A stretch of DNA of 64,000 bases, from contig NZ_VUKE01000009.1 in NCBI RefSeq assembly GCF_009193175.1, positions 1-64,000 on the forward strand, read 5' to 3'. The notes under the pieces are model-generated. The model searched no databases. It saw only the letters and a program-made list of their open reading frames with translations, and was not told the origin of the DNA. Within the stretch, counting starts at the first letter, position 1. Every line of letters starts with the position of its first letter. Source of the stretch: Georgenia ruanii. GTDB taxonomy: Bacteria > Actinomycetota > Actinomycetes > Actinomycetales > Actinomycetaceae. Of this stretch, positions 55,872 to 64,000 are shown one piece after another. The position numbers and the translations under genes are program-made.

Positions 55872-56324
55872 TCACCCCTGCGGACGGTGGGGCGGGAGGC
55901 GCAGCCCGGCCTCGAGGAAGGCCAGCTGGTCCGACGCGAGGGACAACCGCCCGGCGCCGCTCCGGGCGGAGGCGCGGTGCGCCTGGCGGCGCAGGTCCGC
56001 GCACAGCCGGCGGTGCTCGACCGCGCGGTCGGCGAGCCAGTCGGCCCACAGGTCCCGCGCGCGCGGGTCCGGCTCCTGCTGCGCGAGGGCGAGGTCGTCG
56101 TCGAGCTCGGCGCCCACGCGGGCGAGGTAGGCGGCCTCCGAGGCCAGGCCGCCGACGAGGGCACCTCCCGCCTCCGCCGCACCCACGGCGCGCACCGCGG
56201 CCTCGAGGGAGCGGCGCACCTCGGCCCGCAGGCGCCCGAGGGGATCGACGGGGGGCTCGAACCGGGGGCCGCGCAGCCGGCGCGCGGCCCGGCGGAGGGT
56301 TCGGACGACGGCGTCAACGCCCAT
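55872..56324 (-). CDS. hypothetical helical protein
   Basis: 150 residues, almost all Ala/Arg/Leu/Asp, predicted helical. No cysteine, no membrane segment, and a basic N-terminus (VRTLRRAARRLRG). The sequence LWADWLADRAVEHRRLCADLRRQAHRA suggests a helical bundle. GAGGTGG precedes the ATG. It lies between the CLC gene and the glycosyltransferase on the same strand but with over 140 bp on both sides. No family recognised. Confidence 0.5.
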   Translation of the reverse strand: MGVDAVVRTLRRAARRLRGPRFEPPVDPLGRLRAEVRRSLEAAVRAVGAAEAGGALVGGLASEAAYLARVGAELDDDLALAQQEPDPRARDLWADWLADRAVEHRRLCADLRRQAHRASARSGAGRLSLASDQLAFLEAGLRLPPHRPQG

Positions 56325-56478
56325 GGCCCCACCTCTGCCTGCCGCGCAGCGATGAGGTCCACGATAGGTCGCGGCCCCACCGGCGGGCCAGATCCGCGGC
56401 CCCCTCGCGGCCCCCGTGGGCGCCGGTGGGCCGTGGCGGGCCGGCCCCTCGCCCGCCCCCGGTGCACCCCGCGCGCCC

Positions 56479-57720
56479 TCACCCCTGGCTCGGGGCGGTG
56501 GCCTCGATGACGTCGCCCGCCCGGGCGGCGGCGAGGCGGAAGTCCACCCGGTCGGCGTAGCCGGCGCAGCGGGCGGCCACGGCGGGGTCCAGCAGCCGGC
56601 GCAGGGCGGCGGCCGCCCGCGGGGCCCGAAAACGCCGCGGCGAGACCCGCTCGGCGACCCCGAGGCGGCACAGCCGGTTGGCGTTGTCTGGCTGGTCGTG
56701 GGCGAAGGGGACCACGAGCTGCGGGACGCCCGCCGCGAGGGCCTGGGCGGCGGTGCCGACGCCGGCGTGGTGGATCAGCGCCGCGGCGTGCGGCAGCAGC
56801 CGGCCCAGCGGGGCCCAGGCGACGTGGCGCACCTCCGGCGGCAGCCGCGGGGGCAGCTGGTCGCGGAACTGGGTGAGCACGACCGCCCGGCGGCCGGCCC
56901 GGCGGACGGCGGCCACCGCCTCCCCGAGCACGCCCGGGGCGTGCGCCATCGCCGAGCCGACGGTGATGACGACGGGTGGCTCGCCGGCGGCGAGGAAGGC
57001 GGCCAGGCCGGGGTCGAGCGGCCCGTCCGCCCCGCCGGGGAAGCCGGTGAGGACGAGGTTGGCCGGCCAGTCGGGCCGTGGCGGGGCGAACCAGTCGGGG
57101 AAGAGCCCCACCGCCCGGTCCGGGGAGTGGATCCACCGGCCGAGCACCCGGCTGACCGGCGCCAGGCCCAGCTCGGCGCGGACGGCGCCCAGCCCCGGGG
57201 TCAGCAGCGGGTCGACGACGCGCCGCTCGCCCAGCTCCAGCCGCCACGCCTGGGCGCGCACCGGCAGCCAGCCCGGCAGCCGCACCCCCGCCATCTCGGG
57301 GTTGTCGTAGGCGCTGAGCAGCGGCGCCGGCTGGAGGTGGAGGGTCACCAGCCGGAACCCCAGGCGCTCCTGGGCGAGCCGCGGCCCGAACGCCAGCGCG
57401 GTCGCGGCCAGCACGGTGCGCGCCGCGTCCAGCCCGGCGAGGTAGTCGTACATCGGCCGCACGGCCGGCAGGATCGCCGCACGGGCGATCGTCCGCAGCC
57501 CGCGGGTGGGGTGCCACAGGTCGGGGTCGGCCAGGGCGCGGTCGTACGCCGCCGCGGTACCGATCGGGGCCAGCTCGAGCCCGGCGTCCTCCACCATCGC
57601 CCGGAAGTGCGGGTTGGTCAGGACGCTGACCCGGTGGCCGCGCCCGGCCAGCACCGTGCCGATCGCGACGATCGGGGCGACGTCGCCCGCGCTGCCCACG
57701 GTGGCGAGGACGACGCGCAC
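56479..57720 (-). CDS. UGT-type (GT1) glycosyltransferase
   Basis: 413-residue GT-B enzyme. The N-terminus VVLATVGSAGDVAPIVAIG is the acceptor-domain start seen in macrolide and sterol glucosyltransferases. The C-terminal donor motif is LIHHAGVGTAAQALAAGVPQ followed by PFAHDQPDNA. It transfers a sugar from a nucleotide donor to a small lipophilic acceptor. GTG start with GGAGG upstream. No biosynthetic cluster surrounds it; detoxification of phenolics or antibiotics is one guess. Confidence 0.85.
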   Translation of the reverse strand: MRVVLATVGSAGDVAPIVAIGTVLAGRGHRVSVLTNPHFRAMVEDAGLELAPIGTAAAYDRALADPDLWHPTRGLRTIARAAILPAVRPMYDYLAGLDAARTVLAATALAFGPRLAQERLGFRLVTLHLQPAPLLSAYDNPEMAGVRLPGWLPVRAQAWRLELGERRVVDPLLTPGLGAVRAELGLAPVSRVLGRWIHSPDRAVGLFPDWFAPPRPDWPANLVLTGFPGGADGPLDPGLAAFLAAGEPPVVITVGSAMAHAPGVLGEAVAAVRRAGRRAVVLTQFRDQLPPRLPPEVRHVAWAPLGRLLPHAAALIHHAGVGTAAQALAAGVPQLVVPFAHDQPDNANRLCRLGVAERVSPRRFRAPRAAAALRRLLDPAVAARCAGYADRVDFRLAAARAGDVIEATAPSQG

Positions 57721-57862
57721 GGCAAGCCTCCCTCCGGCGGAGGGGGCCAGTCTCTCCCGCGCGGGCGCCTCACGCGCCCCGCGGGACGGCCGCCGCCGCG
57801 TCGTCGACTCCCCGTCGCCGTCGTGCCCCCGCGGCGCCGGCCGTCAGCGAACGCCCCGGCCC

Positions 57863-58804
57863 TCAGCGCGCGACGACGTTGCGCAGCGGGGCGCCCTCGA
57901 GCAGCGCGCGCACATTGTGCGCGATGAGCTCGTCGGCGCCGACCGGGCGCCCGCCCGCGGCGTGCGGGGTGATGAGCAGGTTCGGGGTGTCCCACAGCGG
58001 GGAGTCGGCCGGCAGCGGCTCGACGGCGGTGACGTCCAGCGCCGCGCCGGCGATCTCCCCGGCGGTCAGGGCGGCGGCGAGGGCGTCCTCGTCCACGGTG
58101 GTCCCGCGCCCGACGTTGATGACGTAGGCGTGGGCGGGCAGCGCGGCGAGCCGCTCGGCGCCCAGCGCCCGGGCGGTGGCGTCGGTGGCCGGCAGGATCA
58201 TGACGAGGACGTCGGTCCGCTCGAGCTCGGCGGCCAGGTCCTCCTCGGCCACGACGTCGAAGCCGGCGCGCTGCCCGGCGCTGCGGGCCACCCCGCGCAC
58301 GTGCGCGCCCAGCTGGCGCAGCAGCGGGGCGAGGGTCTGGCCGATGTTGCCGAAGCCCCAGATCAGGACGCGGGAGCCGATCAGGGTGGTCACCCGCCCG
58401 TGCGGGCGCAGCGGCTGGATGCCGCCGAGCTCGGGGGCCCAGCGGTGCTCGGCCTGGGCGGCGGCGGCGTCGGGCAGGCGCCGCAGCAGGGCCAGGGTGA
58501 GGGCCAGGGCGTGCTCGGTCACCGTGGCGTCGTGCAGGCCCGAGCCGGAGGTGATGACGACGTCGCCGGGGAAGCCGGCCCGCAGGACGCTGTCCGGCCC
58601 CGCGGCGAGGGTCTGCACCCAGCGCAGGTTCGGCATCTGGTCGGACGCCGCGGCGAGGTCGGCGCCGGAGCTGCCCCACACCACGAGGGCCTCGGCGTCC
58701 CGGTGCTCGGCGGGCACCGGGGCGGCGGCGTCGTAGACGACGGCGTCGACGCCGTCGGGCAGGTCGGGCGCGAGCGGGAGGGAGTCGGGCAGGAGCAGCT
58801 TCAT
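57863..58804 (-). CDS. D-2-hydroxyacid dehydrogenase
   Basis: 313-residue NAD(P)-dependent enzyme. The Rossmann motif WGFGNIG is near 157-163. Catalytic residues are Arg in NVGRGTTVDEDAL, Glu in DVTAVEPLP and His in ITPHAAGG. It probably interconverts a 2-keto acid and a D-hydroxyacid, such as glyoxylate, hydroxypyruvate or ketogluconate. AAGGACCC precedes the ATG. Last of the sugar-acid genes, but a 13-bp hairpin separates it from the transporter and TATCCT lies upstream, so it may have its own promoter. Confidence 0.82.
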   Translation of the reverse strand: MKLLLPDSLPLAPDLPDGVDAVVYDAAAPVPAEHRDAEALVVWGSSGADLAAASDQMPNLRWVQTLAAGPDSVLRAGFPGDVVITSGSGLHDATVTEHALALTLALLRRLPDAAAAQAEHRWAPELGGIQPLRPHGRVTTLIGSRVLIWGFGNIGQTLAPLLRQLGAHVRGVARSAGQRAGFDVVAEEDLAAELERTDVLVMILPATDATARALGAERLAALPAHAYVINVGRGTTVDEDALAAALTAGEIAGAALDVTAVEPLPADSPLWDTPNLLITPHAAGGRPVGADELIAHNVRALLEGAPLRNVVAR

Positions 58805-58842
58805 GGGTCCTTCTCTCACGGCGTGCGGCCAGGATACGGACA

Positions 58843-58873
58843 CCGGCGCGGGCCCGTGCAGGGCCCGCGCCGG
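58843..58873 (-). terminator. 13-bp perfect hairpin between MHS transporter and hydroxyacid dehydrogenase
   Basis: CCGGCGCGGGCCC (58843-58855) pairs with GGGCCCGCGCCGG (58861-58873) across a five-base loop, 44 bases after the transporter stop on the minus strand. No T-run. It may end or attenuate the sugar-acid operon. Confidence 0.55.
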
Positions 58874-58916
58874 CGTGGGTGGCATGGCGGCCGGCGCGGC
58901 GCCACGCCGGCGGGGC

Positions 58917-60290
58917 TCAGTCGCGCGAGGCGACGAGCGCGGCGCGCTTCTCGGTGAGCGCGTCCTCCTCCAGCCGCAGGTCACGCCCGCGGGTCTCCGG
59001 GGAGAGCAGCGCGCCCACGATGGACAGGCCGATCATCGCCATCATGTAGATCGCCACCGGCCACCAGCTGCCCGACGCCCAGGTGATGAGCGCGGAGGAG
59101 ACCAGCGGGGCGATGCCGCCGCCGAAGACCGAGGAGAACTCCCGGGCGATGGAGATGCCCGCGTAGCGGTAGCGCGAGCCGAACATCTCGGCGTAGAACG
59201 CGCCCTGGCTGCCCACCGTGGCGTAGCCGGCCATCATGAACCCGATGACGACCACGAGGCCGATGAGGAACGGCTCCTTGGTGTCGATCATCATGAACGC
59301 CGGGATCGGGAACAGGAACAGGAAGATCAGCACGGTGAGGATCACGGGCTTGCGGCCCAGGAGGTCCGAGGCCCGGCCGGCGACGACCGCGGCGAGGCAG
59401 GCGCCGATGCCGCCGAAGAGCAGGATCTTCGGGATGAAGGTCGCCTCGACGCCCAGCCAGGTGACCAGGTAGCTGCCCATGAACACCTGGTAGATGTAGC
59501 TCTGCCCGTTGGAGCCCATGTTGATGAAGAACACGCGGACGAGGCTGGGGCGCCCGTTCTTGAGCACGTCCCCGACCGGGGTGTCCTGCACGCCGATGCG
59601 CGCCTTCTGGGTCTCCTGGAAGACCGGGGACTCGCGGAGCTTGCGGCGCAGGATGTAGGCCGCGATCGTCACGAACGCCGAGGAGAAGAAGACGAGCCGC
59701 CAGCCGTAGGACATCAGCGCGTCCTCGGGCAGCCGCTGGGCGAGGATCCACGCGAGCGCGGCCAGCACGGAGCCCACGGCCGCGCCGACGAAGACCAGCG
59801 AGGAGTACAGGCCACGCTTGGCGCGGGCCGCGGTCTCGGCCAGGAGGGTCACGCCGCCCGCCTGCTCCGCGCCGGCGCCGAAGCCCTGCAGGAAGCGGCA
59901 CGCGACGAGCAGGATCGGGGCGAGGATGCCCACCTGGTGGTAGCTGGGCAGCAGGCCGATCGCGAAGGTCGCGATGCCCATGAGGAACAAGGTGGCGACC
60001 AGCACCCACTTGCGGCCCAGCCGGTCGCCGAAGCGGGCGAAGAACAGCCCGCCGAGGGGCCGGGCGGCGAAGCCGACGGCGTAGGCACCGAGCGAGGCGA
60101 TGACGCCCACCGCCGGGGAGACCTCGGGGAAGAACAGGGTGTTGAAGATGATCGCGGCGGCGGTGCCGTAGATGACGAAGTCGTACTGCTCCAGGGCGGT
60201 GCCGACCAGGCCGGCGAAGGCAGCGCGGCGGACGTTGGCCTGGTCGACGGGTGGGTCGTCCGACGTCGTCGGCGGGATCGGGCGGGTCAT
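58917..60290 (-). CDS. MFS transporter, metabolite:H+ symporter (MHS) family
   Basis: 457 residues, about 12 helices. The N-terminal GTALEQYDFVIYGTAAAIIF and RPLGGLFFARFGDRLGRKWVL are hallmarks of the MHS family (ShiA/ProP/KgtP-like). AGFGAGAEQAGGV-type text in helix 4 is also typical. AGGAGG stands right before the start. It follows the KDG kinase by 108 bp containing short repeats. Its neighbours indicate uptake of a sugar acid or ketogluconate-like substrate. Confidence 0.87.
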   Translation of the reverse strand: MTRPIPPTTSDDPPVDQANVRRAAFAGLVGTALEQYDFVIYGTAAAIIFNTLFFPEVSPAVGVIASLGAYAVGFAARPLGGLFFARFGDRLGRKWVLVATLFLMGIATFAIGLLPSYHQVGILAPILLVACRFLQGFGAGAEQAGGVTLLAETAARAKRGLYSSLVFVGAAVGSVLAALAWILAQRLPEDALMSYGWRLVFFSSAFVTIAAYILRRKLRESPVFQETQKARIGVQDTPVGDVLKNGRPSLVRVFFINMGSNGQSYIYQVFMGSYLVTWLGVEATFIPKILLFGGIGACLAAVVAGRASDLLGRKPVILTVLIFLFLFPIPAFMMIDTKEPFLIGLVVVIGFMMAGYATVGSQGAFYAEMFGSRYRYAGISIAREFSSVFGGGIAPLVSSALITWASGSWWPVAIYMMAMIGLSIVGALLSPETRGRDLRLEEDALTEKRAALVASRD

Positions 60291-60340
60291 GCATCCTCCT
60301 GAGTGGGGGCGGGCGTCCTTGCGGCCCGGTGGATGGGCGG

Positions 60341-60389
60341 CCCGGGCGGTGCCCGGGCGGGTCGGTGGCGCCCGGGCGGACCCGGGCGG
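60341..60389. repeat. four copies of CCCGGGCGG
   Basis: Identical nonamers start at 60341, 60352, 60371 and 60381, in the gap between the KDG kinase and the MHS transporter. Spacing is 11, 19 and 10 bases, close to whole helical turns. It could be simple GC-rich slippage or protein sites within the operon. Confidence 0.7.
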
Positions 60390-60398
60390 GTGAGGCGG

Positions 60399-61484
60399 TC
60401 AGCGCACGGCGTGCGCGGTGCCGCCGGCGGCGAGCGCGAGCACCTCGGCCTTGGTGGCCATGGAGGTGTCGCCGGGGGTGGTCATGGCCAGCGCGCCGTG
60501 GGCGGCGCCGTACTCCACGGCGGTCTGCAGGTCCTGGCCGTCCAGCAGCCCGAAGATCAGGCCCGAGGCCAGGCCGTCCCCGCCGCCGACGCGGTCGAGG
60601 ACCTCCAGGCCGGGTCGGTGGGTGGCCCGCACCAGCCCGGTCTCCCGGGACCAGGCGAGGGCCCCGAAGTCGTTGACGCTGGCCGAGCGCACGGTGCGCA
60701 CGGTGCTTGCGAGCACCCGCAGGTTCGGGTGCGCGGCGACGACGGCCCCGACGATCTCGCACACGGCGGCGTCGTCGAGCTCGGCCAGCGGCGGCCGCCC
60801 GTCGCCGAGCTCGGCGGTGGCGGTGAAGTCGAAGAGCACGTCGACCTGGTCGGCCACGGCCCGGTGGACCTCGAGGGCCCGGGCGCGCCCGCCGTTCTCG
60901 GCCCACAGGCTGGGCCGGTAGTTGAGGTCGTAGGAGACGACGGTGCCGTGGCGCCGCGCCGCCGCGGTGGCGGCGAGCACGGTGGCGGCGGCGGACTCGC
61001 TCAGCCCGGCGAAGATGCCGCCGGTGTGCAGCGAGCGCACGCCGAGCTCGCCGAAGAGGTGGTCCCAGTCGACGTCGTCGGGACGCAGCTGGGAGGCGGC
61101 GGTGTGGCCGCGGTCGGAGACGCCGACGGCGCCACGCACGCCGAAGCCCCGCTCGGTGAAGTTCAGCCCGTTGCGGACCCGGCGGCCGATGCCGTCGAAG
61201 GGGGCCCACCGGATGAGGTCGGTGTCGAGGCCGCCGGTGAGGATGAGGTCCTCGACGAGGTGGCCGACCTCGTTGTCCGCGAGCGCGGTGACGATCGCGC
61301 CGCGCAGCCCGAAGGTGCGGCGCAGCGCGCGGGCGACGTTGTACTCCCCGCCGCCCTCCCAGGCGCGGAAGGAGCGGGCGGTGCGGATGCGGTCCTCGCC
61401 GGGATCGAGGCGGAGCATGACCTCGCCGAGGGCGACGACGTCGTAGCGGCACTCCGCGGCGGGGCGCAGGGTCAGGGCGGTCAT
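60399..61484 (-). CDS. kdgK: 2-keto-3-deoxygluconate kinase (PfkB family)
   Basis: 361-residue PfkB sugar kinase. VALGEVMLRLDPGEDRIRTA at the N-terminus and the WEGGGEYNVA substrate motif (42-51) match KDG kinases. The ATP and catalytic end is DRVGGGDGLASGLIF with the base at D303; GGGD replaces the usual GAGD. It should convert KDG to KDPG. It starts ten bases after the aldolase stop, so the two consecutive steps are co-transcribed. It is slightly longer than the family norm of about 310-340. Confidence 0.82.
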   Translation of the reverse strand: MTALTLRPAAECRYDVVALGEVMLRLDPGEDRIRTARSFRAWEGGGEYNVARALRRTFGLRGAIVTALADNEVGHLVEDLILTGGLDTDLIRWAPFDGIGRRVRNGLNFTERGFGVRGAVGVSDRGHTAASQLRPDDVDWDHLFGELGVRSLHTGGIFAGLSESAAATVLAATAAARRHGTVVSYDLNYRPSLWAENGGRARALEVHRAVADQVDVLFDFTATAELGDGRPPLAELDDAAVCEIVGAVVAAHPNLRVLASTVRTVRSASVNDFGALAWSRETGLVRATHRPGLEVLDRVGGGDGLASGLIFGLLDGQDLQTAVEYGAAHGALAMTTPGDTSMATKAEVLALAAGGTAHAVR

Positions 61485-61494
61485 GGCGGCGTCC

Positions 61495-62118
61495 TCAGGC
61501 CCGGGCCAGCGCGACGGCGTCGGCGGTGAGCTCGGTGATCGCGGCGAAGTCGCCGGCCGCCACGAGGTCGCGGGGCACCATCCAGGACCCGCCGACCGCC
61601 GCGACGGCGGGCACCGCGAGGTACTCGTGCAGGTTGGCGGGCCCGATGCCGCCGGTGGGCACGAAGCGCACCTGACCGAAGGGCGCGGCGAGGGCCTTGA
61701 TGGCCGCCGCGCCGCCGGAGGTGCCGGCGGGGAAGAACTTCACCGTGTCCAGGCCCAGCTCGAGGGCGGCCTGGACCTCGCTCGCCGTGACAGCGCCGGG
61801 CAGCGCGAGTACGCCGCGCTCCCGGCAGCGCTCGACGACGGCGCGGCTCAGGCCCGGGGAGACGACGTAGGTGGCGCCGGCGTCGGCCGCCTGGTCCACC
61901 TGGGCGGGGGTGACCACGGTGCCGGCGCCGACGAGGATGTCGCCGCGCGCGGCCATCGCAGCGATGGCGTCGGCGGCCGCGGCCGTGCGGAAGGTGACCT
62001 CGGCGACCGGCAGGCCGCCGGCGACCAGGGCGGCGGCGAGCGGCGCGGCGTGCGCGGCGTCGTCGAGCACGACCACCGGCACGAGCCGGGCGGCGGCGAG
62101 GGCGGAAAGGGGGTCCAC
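61495..62118 (-). CDS. eda: KDPG (2-keto-3-deoxy-6-phosphogluconate) aldolase
   Basis: 207-residue class I aldolase. VPVVVLDD opens the barrel. The catalytic glutamate is in AEVTFRT (E40), and the Schiff-base lysine is in DTVKFFPAG (K127). FVPTGGIGPANLHEY is the phosphate site. It splits KDPG into pyruvate and glyceraldehyde-3-phosphate. GTG start at 62118, AGGA eight bases upstream. First gene of the operon, 226 bp after the IclR regulator, with a candidate operator between. Confidence 0.88.
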   Translation of the reverse strand: MDPLSALAAARLVPVVVLDDAAHAAPLAAALVAGGLPVAEVTFRTAAAADAIAAMAARGDILVGAGTVVTPAQVDQAADAGATYVVSPGLSRAVVERCRERGVLALPGAVTASEVQAALELGLDTVKFFPAGTSGGAAAIKALAAPFGQVRFVPTGGIGPANLHEYLAVPAVAAVGGSWMVPRDLVAAGDFAAITELTADAVALARA

Positions 62119-62151
62119 AGTGATCCTGTTTCGCTGGTCGGAACGCTCATG

Positions 62152-62167
62152 TCGTTGAGCGCAACGA
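62152..62167. promoter_or_regulatory. candidate IclR-type operator upstream of eda
   Basis: TCGTTG (62152-62157), four bases, CAACGA (62162-62167): a perfect inverted repeat 34 bases before the aldolase start, in the only sizeable gap between the regulator and the operon it probably controls. The region is less GC-rich than its surroundings. KdgR-like IclR proteins use palindromes of about this length. Confidence 0.45.
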
Positions 62168-62344
62168 GAATGGCACGGTGGTGTGATCCGGGGCAAACCG
62201 TGTTGCCGCCGGTTGCCGTCCCGCTCCCCTCGCCGCGCCAACCAGCCCGCGGCGCGGCGGCGGGAGCCGCCGCTCCCCCGCACCCACCGCCGCGGCCTCG
62301 GGAGCGGCTGCCGCCCGGCACCCGCAGCCCCGGCGCGCGAGCCG

Positions 62345-63136
62345 CTACTCGGCGTCGGGCAGCCGCAGTCCCGGCGGCAGCAGCGCCGGCAGCACCGCGC
62401 GCATGCCCGCGTAGATGCCGCGCACCCGTTCGGCGCCCATCCGCTCGGCGGGCGCGGTGACGCTGACCGCGGCCACCGCGGTGCCGGCGCGCAGCAGCGG
62501 CACCGCGACACAGGTGATGCCGGGCTCGTTCTCCTGGTCCTCCATCGCGTACCCGCGGGCGCGGGCCAGCTCGAGGGTCGCCCACACGTGGTCGGCGTCG
62601 ACGGCGCCGCGGTCGACCGCCGCGGGCAGGTAGCTGTCGAGCATGGCACGGTCGGTGCCCCGGTACGCCAGCAGCGCCCGGCCGAGCGCCGTCGTCACCG
62701 CCGGCATCCGGCGCCCGACCGCGGACCAGACCCGGATGGGCCGGTCGGGCTCGACCTTGTCGAGGTAGAGCACGTGCGCGCCGGTGAGCGCGCCGAGGTG
62801 GACGAGCTCGTCGACCTCGCCGACCAGCGCGAGCAGGGCGGGGTGCAGGAGCGCGGGCAGGTTGTCCTCGCCGAAGTACTGGTCGGCGAGCGCGGCCACC
62901 GACGGGCCCAGGGCGTAGCGGCCGGAGGCGGGGTCCTGCACGACGAAGTCGCGGAACTTCAGGGCCGCGAGCACCCGGTGCAGGGTGGTCTTGTTGACCT
63001 CGAGCCGGCCGGCGAGCTCGGCGAGGGTGGATCCTCCCGGGCCGTCGGCGGCCAGGGCCTGGAGGACGAGGAGGGCCCGGTCGACGGCCTCCACCGGGGA
63101 GCCCGTGCGAGGGCGGTTCACCGCGGCGGAGGTCAT
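62345..63136 (-). CDS. IclR-family regulator of the sugar-acid operon
   Basis: 263-residue IclR protein. The winged helix is ALLVLQALAADGPGGSTLAE with NKTTLHRVLAALKF. The effector domain includes LGRALLAY and PGITCVAVPLL. It is divergent in sequence from the IclR at 10663. The start at 63136 has no Shine-Dalgarno; TACCCT ends six bases before the ATG on the minus strand, so it is possibly leaderless. It lies directly upstream of eda-kdgK-transporter in the same direction and is their probable KDG-responsive regulator. Confidence 0.86.
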   Translation of the reverse strand: MTSAAVNRPRTGSPVEAVDRALLVLQALAADGPGGSTLAELAGRLEVNKTTLHRVLAALKFRDFVVQDPASGRYALGPSVAALADQYFGEDNLPALLHPALLALVGEVDELVHLGALTGAHVLYLDKVEPDRPIRVWSAVGRRMPAVTTALGRALLAYRGTDRAMLDSYLPAAVDRGAVDADHVWATLELARARGYAMEDQENEPGITCVAVPLLRAGTAVAAVSVTAPAERMGAERVRGIYAGMRAVLPALLPPGLRLPDAE

Positions 63137-63242
63137 GGCCCGAGGGTAGGCCACACGGCGGGGCGGCCCGGACGGGCACCGGGACCCGCTACGTTGCTCG
63201 TGCCACATCGTCCGAGCCACCCGCCGGCCCCGAGGAGCGACC

Positions 63243-63635
63243 ATGCCCCGCCCCGTCCACTTCGAGATCCACGCGAGCGACGTCGCCCGCGCGCAGGAGT
63301 TCTACGGCACCGTCTTCGGCTGGTCCTTCCAGGACTGGAGCGAGTACGCCGGCATGCCCTATCTCGGCGTGACCACCGGCGAGGGCCAGCCCGGCATCGA
63401 CGGCGCGATCATGCAGCGCCGGGGCGAGGCGCCGGCGCCGGGCCAGCCGGTGGCGGGCGCGGTGCTGACGGTCGGCGTCGAGGACTACGACGCCGCCGAG
63501 GCTGCGATCCTGGGGGCCGGCGGCGCCGTCGCCCTGCCGAAGTACGCCCTGCCCGGGATGGCCTGGCAGGGCTACTACCTCGACACCGACGGCAACATCT
63601 TCGGGATCCACCAGCCGGACGAGCAGGCGAAGTAG
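63243..63635 (+). CDS. VOC-family protein (CFP-30/glyoxalase-like)
   Basis: 130-residue single-module VOC protein. VHFEIHASDVARAQEFYGTVFGW opens it, GGAVALPKYALPGMAWQGYYLDTDGN is typical of the so-called hydroxylase-like VOC group, and IFGIHQPD closes it. GAGGAGCG precedes the ATG. It is divergent from the IclR gene, about 106 bp apart. Function in the cell is unknown. Confidence 0.8.
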   Translation: MPRPVHFEIHASDVARAQEFYGTVFGWSFQDWSEYAGMPYLGVTTGEGQPGIDGAIMQRRGEAPAPGQPVAGAVLTVGVEDYDAAEAAILGAGGAVALPKYALPGMAWQGYYLDTDGNIFGIHQPDEQAK

Positions 63636-63674
63636 CCCGCGCGCGGGCGGCCTGCTCGCCCTCGCGGCGGCGCG

Positions 63675-64000
63675 CTACGGCTCGAGGGCGCGGCGCTGCT
63701 TGAGCCGCGCGAGCTCGGCGTCGGCGGCGCGCCCGTGCTCGAGCTCCTCGAACGCCTCGCGCACCGCCTCCCCGTCCGGATCTGTCCAGGCCAGCTCGTC
63801 GTAGGCGGCCGCGCGCGCCCGCAGCTCGCGGACCGCCTGCTCGGCCTCCTGCGCCGCCCGACGGGTCTCGGCCGCCTGCTGCCCGGCCGCGCCCAGCGCG
63901 GCACGCACCTCGGTGGCGGCGCGGGCGGCGTCGTGGTCGGCGCGCAGCGCGAGGTAGCGGGACTGGGACTCCTCCAGGCGCCGCTCGACCTGCCCCAGGC
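63675..64000 (-). CDS. coiled-coil protein, 5' end beyond window (possibly PspA/IM30-like)
   Basis: About 107 residues of the C-terminal end are visible. They are almost entirely helical, with Ala/Glu/Arg heptads (VERRLEESQSRYLALRADHD through QAAETRRAAQEAEQAVRELR). After the segment YDELAWTDPDGEAVREAFEE comes a short final helix DAELARLKQRRALEP. Helical coils followed by a short acidic linker and a terminal LARLK helix resemble PspA/IM30 proteins, but the diagnostic N-terminus is missing. Only the stop (TAG at 63675-63677) lies within the window. Confidence 0.55.
   Translation of the reverse strand, partial: LGQVERRLEESQSRYLALRADHDAARAATEVRAALGAAGQQAAETRRAAQEAEQAVRELRARAAAYDELAWTDPDGEAVREAFEELEHGRAADAELARLKQRRALEP

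Noticed and set aside
57728-57744. CCCTCC-GGC-GGAGGG hairpin as a terminator
   Set aside because: The stem is only six base pairs and it overlaps the ribosome-binding site of the glycosyltransferase gene, so it is not a convincing terminator.

Overview
The window is about 73-75% G+C by eye, and nearly every gene ends its codons in G or C. That codon use, the LysG/LysE pair, the overlapping recC-recB-recD operon, the IclR/LacI/FadR regulators and the apparent leaderless starts all point to a high-GC actinobacterium, probably Micrococcales-like. That placement is an inference. I saw no rRNA, tRNA, CRISPR array, insertion sequence or phage module. The gene order looks chromosomal.

Region 1 (1-11541, all minus strand) is the most distinctive. 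It is an alkylphenol (p-cresol type) catabolic operon in the same order as the cre cluster I recall from Corynebacterium glutamicum: IclR regulator, P450 (creJ), an ATP-grasp/phosphohistidine enzyme split into two proteins (creI, creH), SDR alcohol dehydrogenase (creG), 2Fe-2S ferredoxin (creF), ferredoxin reductase (creE), HD phosphohydrolase (creD), aldehyde dehydrogenase (creC), a second HD protein, and pobA cut by the left edge. The inferred route is: phosphorylate the phenol, hydroxylate its alkyl carbon with the P450 system, remove the phosphate, oxidise through the aldehyde to 4-hydroxybenzoate, and hydroxylate that to protocatechuate.

Region 2 (11728-18508) has a DUF2252 protein, then a LacI regulator facing a minus-strand operon of a DUF1355-type protein, a broken ribokinase, a DMT transporter and a phosphotriesterase-family hydrolase. 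A luciferase-like oxidoreductase follows. Region 3 (18707-23134) is a second P450 system (ferredoxin with a three-cysteine cluster motif, reductase, P450, terminator), facing a cytosolic-looking HtaA-domain protein that overlaps a LysR regulator.

Region 4 (23159-31850) is recC-recB-recD. Region 5 (32118-37965) holds small proteins, the divergent lysE/lysG pair, a possible frameshifted remnant, an ArsR-SRPBCC fusion whose promoter contains a perfect palindrome, an FMN reductase and membrane or lipoprotein genes. Region 6 (38047-55728) holds a SWIM-SNF2 helicase, a Gly/Tyr/Gln-rich DUF4870 protein, FadR-type and MFS genes, secreted phytase-like and HExxH protease proteins, a universal stress protein, lactate permease, a phosphoesterase, a beta-hydroxyacid dehydrogenase, a glyoxalase-fold protein and a CLC channel.

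Region 7 (55872-64000) holds a glycosyltransferase and a sugar-acid module: IclR regulator, KDPG aldolase, KDG kinase, MHS transporter and D-2-hydroxyacid dehydrogenase. Together these would import a sugar acid, phosphorylate ketodeoxygluconate and cleave it to pyruvate and glyceraldehyde-3-phosphate. A VOC protein and a coiled-coil protein cut by the right edge close the window.
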